Position numbers and translations under genes: made by a program
The notes under the pieces: generated by a model
Databases searched by the model: none
Told to the model about the DNA's origin: nothing
Seen by the model: the letters and a program-made list of their open reading frames with translations, nothing else
In this document: positions 13,081 through 22,172 of the stretch, one piece after another
Position numbering within the stretch: the stretch's first letter is position 1
Layout: each line of letters opens with the position of its first letter
NCBI GenBank assembly: GCA_902702965.1
Contig: CACRXP010000644.1
Span: 126,496-190,495, forward strand
Source of the DNA: Spirometra erinaceieuropaei
Taxonomy: Eukaryota; Platyhelminthes; Cestoda; Diphyllobothriidea; Diphyllobothriidae
DNA: 64,000 bases
Direction of reading: 5' to 3'

Positions 13081-13200
13081 CTACCTCCGACACCTAGGCA
13101 TTCAGTTAAACTGTCAAGGAAGAAATCAAGCTGGACGCCCAAGGCTTGAAACCGAGTCATTTGGTTACCGACCATCGTGCTCACTAGTGCACTATGGCGG
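13080..13200 (-). repeat. tRNA-like SINE head (family 4)
   Basis: On the minus strand, GTGCACTAGTGAGCACGATG is followed by GGTAACCAAATGACTCGGTTTCAAGCCTTGGGCG. The second part reads like a tRNA T-arm or pol III B box (GGTTCAANNCC) with its flanking stem. No complete cloverleaf folds, so it is more likely a tRNA-derived SINE head than a tRNA gene. Only one copy was seen here. Confidence 0.35.
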
Positions 13201-13709
13201 TTTCTACCATGTAGCCCGAATTCAGTAACTTGGGAGTGGCGCGCATCAATGCAACCGCATTATGGCGTTTAAATGTTTTGGGGTATCCCTGCGTGATGAC
13301 GGCAGAAATGTCCACTCTAGTATTCTCGTCTATGTGTATAAAAGCTTCTCGATTATCGACTGTCAGAGGACCTACCACCGCCTGTATGGACTGTGTATCC
13401 CTATCTTCAAGGAAAAGTGGAAATATCCATTTCTGCCCTGCAAAAGAAAAAGATCGGTGCATGTCACTCCTACATAATCTATCCAAGTTACTAACCTGCC
13501 TAACCACCTCATGCACGCCTCACGCAGTTATTTGTTATTCTTCAAATAGAGTAGACTAAGATTCACGCAATACTAACGACATCATTTATGCAAGCACCAA
13601 ACGTAACAGCGCATGGCATGTTGTTTCAATGACCTGCAGTTTAATAATAAACACACATTCCTTATACATGACCAGTACAGGAAACATAGACGTAATTTTA
13701 GTACTTTTT

Positions 13710-14307
13710 GATGAGGGTTGGTCCTGCAGCCACACTTTATTGCTACCATATGGCACCTAACTAAAGTAATTTTAGTAGGTGAGATTACGCCGACGCTAAA
13801 TATATTACATGTTTGCGCCTTCCTTGCTATTTTAATCCAGCTAGTGACAGTACCGTGAGGGCAGTGCTTTTACGCCAGTCTCGGTTACGTAAGTTATCAG
13901 TTCACACACGCTTCCCCGCGCGTGCTTCGAGCCCTGATTGTGCCCTTTTTATTATTTTAATCCATCGAGTGACTAACTAGACTTGCTAATGTCACTGTTC
14001 GGATGGTGGCAAACTCCGTCGGTTCCGGTACGGAAACCATGCGCTACGAATTAACACGTGGTTCCCTCTGTGGCCTTCTAATTCCGTGTGTGCATTCCTT
14101 GTACTCTTAGTCCAACGAGAAACTGTGTCGCGGGGAGTGTACACGCCACATCCAATCCACACGCGTCTACCTGCGAGTTTTGAGCCATGCTCGCGCCCTC
14201 TTTTCCTTCCTAACACAGCGAGTGGCTAAATTGGGTGTGGTAACTAAAATTTTTTTAGTTAGGTAGCCATATGGTATCAGTCAAGTGGAGCTGCAAGATC
14301 AAACATC
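13710..14307. mobile_element. MITE-like element with ~65-bp terminal inverted repeats
   Basis: 13710-13777 and 14244-14307 are reverse complements with few mismatches (GATG...TTGATC/GGTCCTGCAGC...CCATATGG...CTAACT..AG). The interior holds three or four related units whose starts resemble TCCA.CGAGTG.CTA (near 13838, 13959, 14107 and 14213). Each is followed by GC-rich stretches such as CACACGC...CGAG..TTGAGCC. No transposase frame is present. The structure suggests a non-autonomous DNA transposon with internal subrepeats. Confidence 0.65.
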
Positions 14308-14461
14308 GCCTTTTTTATCAAATGCTCTAATCAAAGGCCCTTGTGGCTTTTTTGATAAAGTGTGGAAAAAGACAACGCAATCTTTCCTATAAAATCTACG
14401 TCATATAATAACTTCCAAATTTTCACTGCCAAAACCGAGGATTAAAACATATTACCATGTT

Positions 14462-14462
<1 letters not shown>

Positions 14463-14494
<32 letters not shown>
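14463..14494. repeat. (TA)n microsatellite
   Basis: A run of TA dinucleotides abuts the 3' end of the folded PLE at 14495. Another short (TA)n lies just beyond its other end (15295-15306), so the element appears to sit in a TA-rich target. Confidence 0.95.
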
Positions 14495-14495
<1 letters not shown>

Positions 14496-14535
14496 AAGAG
14501 GAGGATGAGGCGATCTCTGGGGAAGAAGGTTTATT

Positions 14536-14579
14536 CATCTGACGTTTCGTGTTCATGCTCGAGCACATCTTCGGAGATA
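14536..14579 (-). ncRNA. Hammerhead-like ribozyme motif, subfamily B (minus arm)
   Basis: On the minus strand: UAUCU, then CCGAAGA, a short stem II (GUGCUC/GAACAC with one mismatch), GAAA, CGUC, then AGAUG, which pairs with UAUCU as stem I. The core differs from CUGAUGA at U4 (C) and the free position 7. PLEs are known to encode hammerheads with very short stem III. Activity of this variant is uncertain. Confidence 0.5.
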
Positions 14580-14655
14580 GGCTAAGTGAGAAATACAGGG
14601 TTTAAATAGGCCATCTGCACTCTCACCCGATAGGTTCGTCCCGTTCGCTTCTCGT

Positions 14656-14970
14656 TTACCCCCCTCTCGCGCGTAGATGGTGCCTGACGGCCTCGTATGG
14701 CGCTGGCAAATCGATACTTCGGTTGACAGAGTTCGTGTCTGATGTCCAGGCCTCGATCACTTCCCTCGCCAGTTTGCTTTCGGCTCGGCCGAGCACCTGG
14801 GCGCCGTCAAAGTCGAACTTGTGATTGTTTTCCAGGCAGTGCATGGCGACATGCGATAGTACGTCCTTTCGCCTTACGGCCAAAGTGTGCTCATGCATGC
14901 GCGTTCTTAGGCGTTTGTCGGTCATGCCACAGTAGTTGGTTGGACAGTCCAGACATTTCGACCGAGCCGA
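14656..14970 (-). pseudogene. PLE GIY-YIG endonuclease C-terminal part
   Basis: The minus frame contains CLDCPTNYCGMTDKRLRTRM, then HEHTLAVRRKDVLSHVA, CLENNHKFDF, and later REVIEAWTSDTNSVNRSIDL. This matches the C-terminal two thirds of a PLE GIY-YIG domain (YCG in place of YIG, Arg in RTRMHEH, Glu in EAW). The open frame continues to 15027, but the codons upstream of about 14962 come from the antisense of the inverted arm and are not real PLE protein. The reverse transcriptase is absent. Confidence 0.75.
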
Positions 14971-15170
14971 AAGCAAACTGGCGAGGGAAGTGATCGAGGC
15001 CTGGACATCAGACACGAACTCTGTCAACCGAAGTATCGATTTGCCAGCGCCATACGAGGCCGTCAGGCACCATCTACGCGCGAGAGGGGGGTAAACGAGA
15101 AGCGAACGGGACGAACCTATCGGGTGAGAGTGCAGATGGCCTATTTAAACCCTGTATTTCTCACTTAGCC

Positions 15171-15214
15171 TATCTCCGAAGATGTGCTCGAGCATGAACA
15201 CGAAACGTCAGATG
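15171..15214 (+). ncRNA. Hammerhead-like ribozyme motif, subfamily B (plus arm)
   Basis: This is the inverted duplicate of the motif at 14536-14579, with identical core and stems (CCGAAGA at 15176-15182, GAAA at 15202-15205, CGUC at 15206-15209). The two motifs face outward from the fold on opposite strands. Confidence 0.5.
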
Positions 15215-15311
15215 AATAAACCTTCTTCCCCAGAGATCGCCTCATCCTCCTCTTCCATAGTAACACCTGGGGTCAGCATTTTTGCCTATATCCATATATA
15301 TATATAATGGT

Positions 15312-15394
15312 AGGGGCGCTCAGCGATCGTTCCTACGGAACTCACTCGTTCCGTTGTGCCTTAAGGAACGATCGGTGAGCGTCCCCTAACATTG
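15312..15394. repeat. Palindromic module linked to SINE family 1
   Basis: GGGGCGCTCAGCGATCGTTCC pairs with GGAACGATCGGTGAGCGTCCCC across a short loop, forming a long stem. A related but less perfect version lies at 38598-38675 and a weak one near 60375-60420. All lie next to copies of SINE family 1, so the palindrome may be part of, or a frequent partner of, that SINE. Confidence 0.7.
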
Positions 15395-15419
15395 TATATT
15401 CCCGATCGAAAACCGACGG

Positions 15420-15593
15420 GCCAACGGGCTCGTGGCCCGGTGGGTAGAGGCGTGGACTTCTTAACCAACAGGTCGCGAGTTCGAGGCTCGGGTGTTCCAC
15501 ACTTCGGGCTTGGGTATGGCTGGCTGACGACGGCTAATAAGCCAGAAATGGCCACTCCAGTCTCCCTTGTCTTTGTCGGTAATACCACTCTGC
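15420..15593 (+). repeat. tRNA-derived SINE, family 1
   Basis: A pol III A-box-like stretch (GTGGCCCGGTGGGTAGAGGC) and a B-box-like stretch (GCGAGTTCGAGGCTCGGG) are correctly ordered and spaced for a tRNA head. The body follows with GGTATGGCTGGCTGACGACG, then GCTAATAAGCCAGAAATGGC, then CAGTCTCCCTTGTCTTTGTC. The body recurs in diverged form at 28100, 31140, 38700 (minus), 60230 and 60560. The copy ends at a (TA)n tract (15594-15612). Confidence 0.75.
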
Positions 15594-15612
15594 CTATATA
15601 TATATATATACT

Positions 15613-16016
15613 CCGATGCGGGTAGTATCAACCGCCACGTTGATTTAGATGCCCATTACGAGGGTATACGTTCACGAATGACTGCCGCCTGCCCTAATCA
15701 CGCATCAACGACCGCGAATACAGCCGCCCGCATTCCAACTGATTCACCACCCGCCCTCCCCCTCCAGCACGGTGTGCCGTAATTGTTCCGCCTCCTCTCC
15801 CTTTCCCCGCCCCTCACTCAATGATCTACCATGACCTCGGGAGCCCACCCCCCCCTCACACGTCAGTGGTCTGTTCTGTCCTATCACACCAACTGGTCTA
15901 CTGTGACAACATAACTTTCTCCTCGTTTTCATTTCGTCTGACGACGGGTTGGTGTCACCAGCTCGAAAATTCACGAGTACAACTCGATTTTTTCCGAAGA
16001 ACCTCTTCTACTTTTC
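15613..16016 (+). mobile_element. PLE 3' fragment between two (TA)n tracts
   Basis: The first codons read SINRHVDLDAHYEGIRSRM, matching the last helix of PLE endonucleases (SVNRSIDLPAPYEAVR and SINKHNDLPVPYSVLR elsewhere in the window). A 3' UTR with CTGACGACGGGTTGG and CTCGAAAATTC follows, in the place where other copies have the hammerhead motif, here too changed to call. The fragment is bounded by (TA)n at 15594-15612 and 16017-16041, again suggesting insertion into TA repeats. Confidence 0.6.
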
Positions 16017-16041
16017 ATATATATATATATATATATATATA
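16017..16041. repeat. (AT)n microsatellite
   Basis: A run of AT dinucleotides directly follows a PLE tail. Confidence 0.95.
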
Positions 16042-16329
16042 AGTTGTACTCAGTTTAAAATACGCTTGCAGAGCACCGAGAGACAAACCTTTCTGGATTG
16101 ATTAGTCACAGTAATCTAAGCAGTTGACACTTGTGCTGCTGACTGAAAAGGACAGTTGATAGGCTTTGACCTGGCGTCTGCACATATGAGTTGATTATTC
16201 TGGTAGTACTTGTGAATTTTAACCAAACACAGTGAGATCCCTGAAATGTAACCTTAAAACAACTTCTAATGCCAAATCCTTGCATGGCCTCTAGCAGTAT
16301 TCGATGCGCATTTGCGGTCCACCGAACGC

Positions 16330-16575
16330 CTGTGTGGCTCAGAGGCAGCAAATGGAACGTCCGTATTTTGCCCTGAAGTCAGAATGGATCGGCGAAGGCC
16401 GTTTCTCTGTGTCAGATCTCAGCCAACATATTGAGAGTACATGGCACAATGGCGATGCTCGGCTCAGTAGTCATCGGACCTAACTGCAAGTCCTAGGTCT
16501 TCCCTGCTTCGCTTTAAGGATCGCTTGACTGACGAATGAGCATTCCAGTCTCCCTTGTCGTTGTTGATAAGGTCT
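16330..16575 (+). repeat. Possible diverged SINE family 1 copy
   Basis: GTGTGGCTCAGAGGCAGC near 16331 resembles a tRNA A box. The stretch at 16527-16560 (TGACTGACGAATGAGCATTCCAGTCTCCCTTGTCG) matches the body of family 1. The intervening sequence is diverged, so boundaries are uncertain. Confidence 0.4.
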
Positions 16576-16743
16576 TTCAAACAATGAATTGCCTTCAAAC
16601 CGGGGTTATTTGTGGGAAGGTGACGTGGTGGCTATGCAATATATCCTCTTTTCTCATCGGAAATTCGGTCCGAGGGCTGTAACTGCCTCCTCATCTTGAC
16701 GTCTGCCTGTGCAATTTCCACTTATTACACACCTTTTGGCTTA

Positions 16744-17187
16744 CTAGTTCGACCGTCGATTTTGACGATCCACCGTGTGCCCCACAGACTGCATTGTGGG
16801 AGCAGGGCGGTGACTTACGCAGAGGTTTATAGTGCCAGTAGACTTGCGTAGCATCTACCTACACTCTCTCCTCCTCCCCCGCCTGAGCCCGGTGTCAAGA
16901 CATAGTCAAGAAGACCGGAAACGAGGGAGCCCGCAGGTGGGTGGCTTGGACGGATCCTCGCCTTGACGCTCCACTCCGAACCCCTGGTGCACACACAAAT
17001 GACCAGGATTTTGACCACAAAACAATGGGCTGATGGCAGTGGTCCAGTTGTGCGACGATTGCCGCCAACAGGGTCTGCCAGCGCACCCCGCAGATGTTGG
17101 CATTTGTTATTGCGCACAGATAACGCCTGCCAGAGTCCGATGTGGCCCCCGTGTTGGTCCAGCGCATCTAACACGTCGCCCGTTTAG
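16744..17187 (-). repeat. Dispersed repeat R1, full copy
   Basis: This ~445-bp unit begins (minus strand) at GTTAGATGCGCTGGACCAACACGGG and ends near CACGGTGGATCGTC...CGACGGTCGAACT. Matching copies lie at 17228-17902, 41225-41665, 50806-51135 (minus), 62385-62545 (partial) and 63445-63890. A frame starting MRWTNTGATSDSG is also seen at the start of the 41.2-kb copy, but the frames diverge downstream. I therefore treat R1 as a repeat with no proven protein. It has no terminal repeats that I could find. Confidence 0.7.
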
Positions 17188-17227
17188 AGGGCACGGCTTA
17201 TTAGTACTTACACTATGACGAGCTGTG

Positions 17228-17902
17228 CTGTAGATAGGCTGGACCAAAACAGGGATCCTGCTGGCTCCTGCCACGCCCTAACTGGACTACACCGAGCCCG
17301 TGCGAGCTCATAACTACTGTCGTAGAAGTGCCCGGCACGCCGTAGATGCAGAACTTCACGCAGCGTCAGCCGCTGAGCCTAATCCCATCACCTGTTGCTG
17401 ACAGATTCGATCAGTCGGCTGATGCATGGGATAAGAAGGAGAAAATTAAACCGACACCGCAGAGTCCGTCCGCATAGTATATCAGCGTTTTACTTAGTAT
17501 AATGAATCTGAGGCGTTTTGTCTATCAGGACGAGTTAATAGTCATGGCTTGGAAGGCTGCCAACTGATGTGATAACTCAGAACCGAGTGTCAGGTTGCAA
17601 CGACTCCCCCTACGCATGGCCCTTGTGACGCTTTCACGGGCACGACATCCAAGTCACCTTTTAAAAATTATGGAGCGTGTTGTGGGGGGGCTGCGAGTGG
17701 CCCGCGCAGACCGGTCGTCTAGCTTTGTCAGCCACTACACCTGGGCCTACCCCCGGTCGTTCAGACATGGCGTTTCCTTAGGAGCAGATGGGCGAGGAAG
17801 GATAGAGTGTGGTAGACGCTGCACAAGTCCTCCTCATTAGTTCACACGCAAGTCAGCGGTGCTTCGTCCACTCCCTGATGCACACGGTGGACGTCGTCAC
17901 TG
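17228..17902 (+). repeat. Dispersed repeat R1, diverged or interrupted copy
   Basis: The start (GTAGATAGGCTGGACCAAAACAGGGATCCTG) matches the R1 head and the end (GTAGACGCTGCACAAGTC...CACACGGTGGACGTCGTC) matches the R1 tail. The middle is poorly conserved and the copy is longer than usual. It may be two partial copies or one with an insertion. Confidence 0.5.
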
Positions 17903-20089
17903 GTGTTGGTTTTCTGTTGAGCATATTTCCACCCACCCGTACGAATCACTGTCGCGAACATCTCACTACTTAAACGCTATAAATCTTTCAAGTTGATTTT
18001 TGATGTTTGCATTAAGCTTATTCCTTTTGTAGGACGCGCGCACTGATGAGGCGTTTCTTGTGCATATTTTTGGTACACAACGCCCTTCCAGATGTCGTTT
18101 ACTTCAAGGAAGACTAAATTCGAATTTATGTACTTGTGTATCTTGAACGAAGCCCGCGCTTTCATCAGTTCGCAAGAATTATACATCACACAGAAAATTA
18201 CCGTAACCCTGCATATCTATTTAAGAAGGAGTTCTGGTGCTTAGAATGTGTTACAAAAACTTGTATGCTATCGCTCACTGCGTGATTCGCATACATTAAT
18301 TTGTAGAGGGTAAGCCGTATCGTTAGTCATACAGAGAACTTATTCAGACTTGTCAGCCTTTCCCGAGGTACCATATTCGAATAAAAAGTAAAATTTCTCG
18401 TAAAACGTCGGAGGATAATTACTCTGCCCATCCTTTCAAAAAAATACGATTAAATTTCTGTCAGAAATGCTGTTAGTATTTCGAGAGTAGGCAGAGAAGG
18501 GCTATGTCGACATCCAGCATCTTACTATGGCTTGGCAATATGTCGACTGTTGACCAGCTTCGCAGTCTCATCTACAAAGCTCCAAACGGATAAAAATTTC
18601 GTGTGAAACGAAAATTTTGTATTCCGCTGGCAATACGAATAAATCGCACGGTTCGAGTTGTTGAAAAGTGTCTAGCATGGTCTGATTAGTGATCAGACAT
18701 TCGATGACTGAATCGATTGTGTTGGTCAGCCTTTTATGTTATTTCCTCATCAGACATGATAATCGCATATTGCAAAGATCAAGAAGTATCGGATAATTTT
18801 AAAGGACTCCAATCTGACCCCGTAACATACGATATTGATCAATGCCTGTCCTGTGGCGAAGGAACAGGAATTTCATATCTTCATTCACCAACGAGCATCC
18901 CGTTTGAGTTAGGCCATCGGATTTTTCTATAAAGCTATGTACCGGTCAACATAGTAATGCATCCTTGCTTTCCGCAAACCGATGTTATAAGATCATTAGT
19001 TTCGGAGGCAAACATTTTAGCTGAACATTGTTTAGGCAAGTGAACGGCACTTAATAGACTCGCTGTTCGTTTAGACGAGGTTTTCCCCCAAAAAGAAATC
19101 TGCCTTCTACGATTTGCAGACATGATAATGGGCTCGAAGGTTGTCGAATGCCTCTACTTTCCCACAAGAAGGAGACTCGACCAATGCAACACAATTTTAT
19201 TCGGATGACATTTTTAATTCATTCTAAAACCCAGCCTCAGAAATAGAACAAAAGACAGACCTGTAAGTCGCACAGAGTGCCTTATTTATAGTACGCAATT
19301 TCTATGCAAAAACACACCCAGTAAACTTACGAGCTCTCATGTTCTTCGAAAATGTTCATTAATGACTTAAATAGAATTCCCGTTTCAGCGCCCGAGTCTT
19401 CTCATTCGTCAGTTCTTACTGAAACTCGCCTTTTCGATCAAGTCGGCAGCACTTGATATCGCTGGTCCGCTTGGATCCGTTACCCCATGGTTAACTAGGT
19501 GTCGAAGATTCGGTCTCACTTTTTGCATTGAATTCCAATTTATCTCCGCCACCGTATCCAAATTTGTCTGTCAACTAGCGCCTGTGGTCTTCAAGCAATT
19601 TTTTCTGTTATTTTTGTAGCCTACAGTTGTTTAAAGGCGGAACTTACATCTCCCTAAAAGGGTTCACGCCCACAATGGCCTGCACAAATGTAGGCATCCT
19701 TCAAATGGCCACATGCATATTTAATTAGCTGACCAAACAGAAAGTCCTACGGAGGAGTGAGATGAGCGAAAGGGGAAATTTGCATTTCAGAAAGATTACA
19801 CGTGTAGGCAATGCAATTAGAAGGAGTATACACTTGAGGCAAATAAAAGAGAATGAAGCCGTAGACTCGCGTGGGCGAATTCACTTTGCCATCTCCATGT
19901 ATTTCGTTCGGTATGTAAAGAGAGTTTACAAAGGAAAACTGCGTATGCCGCTAAACTGTTTAGGTGGAACCAGTTTCTATCACAAAACAGCCGGATTCAA
20001 AGCAGTTTCGGTTCGGTCACCAAACAGAAACGATAACCGCCTCCATCCCCCGCCCCTTCCGCGACAGAGCAGCAAACTCCTCCCTGCCT
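17903..20089. other. No recognised feature
   Basis: Only short frames occur. A 119-codon plus frame (19762-20121) runs into the start of the LINE relic; its last ~15 codons belong to the LINE and the rest shows no family I recognise. Confidence 0.4.
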
Positions 20090-20880
20090 TTCAGGATGTT
20101 TGTTTTCTTCCAGATAACTAGCTAACCAATCAACCAGAAAGACGGCTAAATTCGGTCACACATGAACTGCTTAGGTAAGACGTATACATCGCGGTTCCCA
20201 GCAAGACTGGCTTCTCTGAACAGGGTTAACCGAAATAAGTAGGCCTGGTAGTACATGTTCGTCTGGAGCAAATGTCGAAAGCGAGCTGCGAGATGCTAAA
20301 ATCATTCCCCCGCCACCTGAAGCGACGTCGCAGCTTGGCTGTCATGCCGTCCACACTTCCTTACCATACAGCTACCATTCCGCAGGAGTAAATTTGCCAC
20401 CACAATCAGCGCCCGCGCTTCTCCGGTGACAAGCCACGACGAAGCGAAGGACAAATTCCACAAAAATCTACTACCCTCTCCGTGACTGTGTCGAAGGTGG
20501 ACAAACTAATTGTCCTCTGAGACTTCAGTGTTTATGAAGGCACAGTTGACTGTGTCTAGGATGGAGAGCTAGGTCATCACGAAATCGACAACGACAACAA
20601 CAACAACAACGGCACCCTTTTCCCGCAGGGATGCATGAAACCCAGTCTGTTTCACACCAACACCTTGCATCCCAAACCGGGAGAAGACAGTACTTGTCGC
20701 CGGCAACCTCTGGGCTAAGTCCTCGTCAGAAGACCTAAGAAGTTTTGGTATGCTAATGACAAAGGCGATATTCGATGTGGAATGCTGGGCTGATCAACGC
20801 TCTGTCCTCTATAAGATGCTGTTGCAACCTCAATTACGCAGGCGGCCTCAAAATAAGAAGGTAAAAAACACAAGTTAAAT
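20090..20880 (+). pseudogene. LINE apurinic-type endonuclease domain, decayed
   Basis: Across frames one can read NQPERR, DVYIAVPSKTGFSEQG, YMFVWS, KFATTISA, VTSHDEAKDKF, VSKVDKLIVL.DF (the usual LIVLGDFN block), then TNTLHPKPGEDST and VLVRRP, and finally TKAIFDVECWADQRSVLYKM followed by QLRRRPQNKK. These follow the order of an exonuclease/endonuclease/phosphatase-type LINE endonuclease, including the D(H/Q)R block. Stops and frameshifts are frequent, and CAA repeats (20588-20615) expand one loop. The domain cannot be functional. Confidence 0.75.
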
Positions 20881-21029
20881 AAAATAAAAGTGACTGCGTA
20901 TCGTCCAGGAGCATAAATAAGTTCTGAAGGAGAACGATACTGAACCTGTGCCTGGGACCCGCATGCTGACGACACTAAGACTGATTAACCGGCAATGGAC
21001 TCCAGCCGTTTATTTGTCGCAGGTGACGC

Positions 21030-21030
<1 letters not shown>

Positions 21031-21064
<34 letters not shown>
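21031..21064. repeat. (TAA)n microsatellite
   Basis: A run of AATAAT repeats lies inside the LINE relic, in the linker between endonuclease and reverse transcriptase. Confidence 0.95.
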
Positions 21065-21069
<5 letters not shown>

Positions 21070-21615
21070 ACCAACGGAAAGAAGACCACATACTTTGGAC
21101 GCTAAAGCCAAGTGCAGCGAGAGCCGAGAGAGATTGAAAAGGACAGAATAAGTCCATGAATACACAGACCTTGGTGAAATGAAGAACGTCTTCGGCTCCC
21201 TCAAACTCCTCTACATTCCCCAAGCCCTCAGAAATGCGGCGTTGCCCAGCTCAAATAAAACAACCCTACTGAGGGATAAATTACAGACTCTGGAGTGTTG
21301 TGTCGAGCAGTTTAGCGGCGTGATCGACTACTCATCTATCATCTGTGAGGAAGCCATCAGCAGACTGCGTCAAGTGGCAACTGAGGCTCATATTAGTCGT
21401 CCGCACTCTCCACAGGAGTCAGTTAGTGATATGCAGCAGATGCCCAGTGAAATAGCTCTGGTGCCGACCCAATTTCAGCAGAAGTTTAAAGAAACGTTGG
21501 CCATTTACTCATGTGCAAGAAGGACCTATTTTGCGGATATTCCAAGAGATGGGGATGTACGGACAGATATTGTAAGGCTCACGGGACGCCGCTATTTTCC
21601 GTCAACGAAGACAGC

Positions 21616-21709
21616 TTTTCAGAAGACTAAGATGCGATCACTGGAACAAGAAATTTATTGGTCCGACGTTTCGGATCCTCACTCAAATCCACCATCAGAG
21701 ACATTCGCA
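21616..21709 (-). mobile_element. Minimal 94-bp PLE 3' fragment with 9-bp target-site duplication
   Basis: The direct repeat GAAGACAGC flanks it at 21607-21615 and 21710-21718. Between them, on the minus strand, lie only the hammerhead-like motif and the PLE 3' tail (ATAAATTTCTTGTTCCAGTG...CTTCTGAAAA). Taking out the insert and one repeat lets the LINE sequence run through. This is an extremely 5'-truncated copy that keeps little beyond the ribozyme region. Confidence 0.8.
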
Positions 21710-21710
21710 G
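21657..21710 (-). ncRNA. Hammerhead-like ribozyme motif, PLE subfamily A
   Basis: On the minus strand: GUCU, CUGAUGG, stem II GGAUUU/GGAUCC-type pairing, GAAA, CGUC, GGAC. Stem I can form (GUCU with GGAC, using a G-U pair). The core has G instead of the conserved A9, so cleavage is doubtful. Confidence 0.5.
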
Positions 21711-22172
21711 AAGACAGCATTGTCAGGCCCGGGAATTTCAGTGTAGCAATTACCATCTCAGTAATTTGTGCAGAATGTTCTCTCAAGTTCTCCTTCCAGA
21801 AACATAATGAGATTTTCTGTTGGGCCACACAAATGATTTTCGCTACCAGGCATCTGCAAGAAAAATATTAGGAAGCGAGGACTCGTCTTTACACCAGGAT
21901 TGCAAACTTAGTAAGGCTTTTTAAAACCCCAAATCATGGCTGAAGTCCAGAAATCTTAATTAACTTTGGATATACATGACGACTTACGCGGATGGTCAGA
22001 CAACATGGCGGCGTACGGCAGAGTCAGTCTCGATGAAGCAAGATTTACTACTCGTTCTTTAGTCTCGCAGTGACTACCGGCCAGGAACCAGCATGGATTA
22101 CCAAACAGGCGGCTAACTTCTCAACGTACGGTTGATACAATCTTGCTCAAGAGCATCCCGGAATAGCATACA

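Larger units (their letters stand above)
14495..15259 (-). mobile_element. Folded PLE fragment, subfamily B
   Basis: Arms 14495-14789 and 14962-15259 are near-identical reverse complements around a 172-bp loop. Each arm runs from the end of the endonuclease coding region through the 3' UTR to a terminus at CCTCATCCTCCTCTTCCATA. The loop holds more endonuclease sequence in minus orientation. This is the same architecture as 3908-4777 but in a different PLE subfamily. Hammerhead-like motifs occur in both arms. The (TA)n tracts hide any target-site duplication. Confidence 0.85.
21179..21930 (+). pseudogene. LINE reverse transcriptase, N-terminal part
   Basis: An open frame of 230 codons starts with MKNVFGSLKLLYIP, LLRDKLQTLECCVEQFSGVI and ISRLRQVAT, matching the linker and first RT blocks of the LINE. 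It ends with TQMIFATRHLQEKY, matching the block just before the first catalytic Asp. A 94-bp PLE fragment plus a 9-bp duplication sits inside (21616-21718), so about 34 codons of this frame are foreign. Beyond 21871 the match continues through stops. Confidence 0.7.

Noticed and set aside
12734..13516. Three overlapping minus frames of 78-119 codons read as a gene
   Set aside because: Frames overlap plus-strand frames of the same size, contain a tRNA-like SINE head, and show no domain. Chance frames in moderately GC-rich DNA explain them.
15392..15625. Plus and minus frames across the SINE at 15.4 kb
   Set aside because: They fall inside a tRNA-derived SINE and its palindrome; the frames are accidental.
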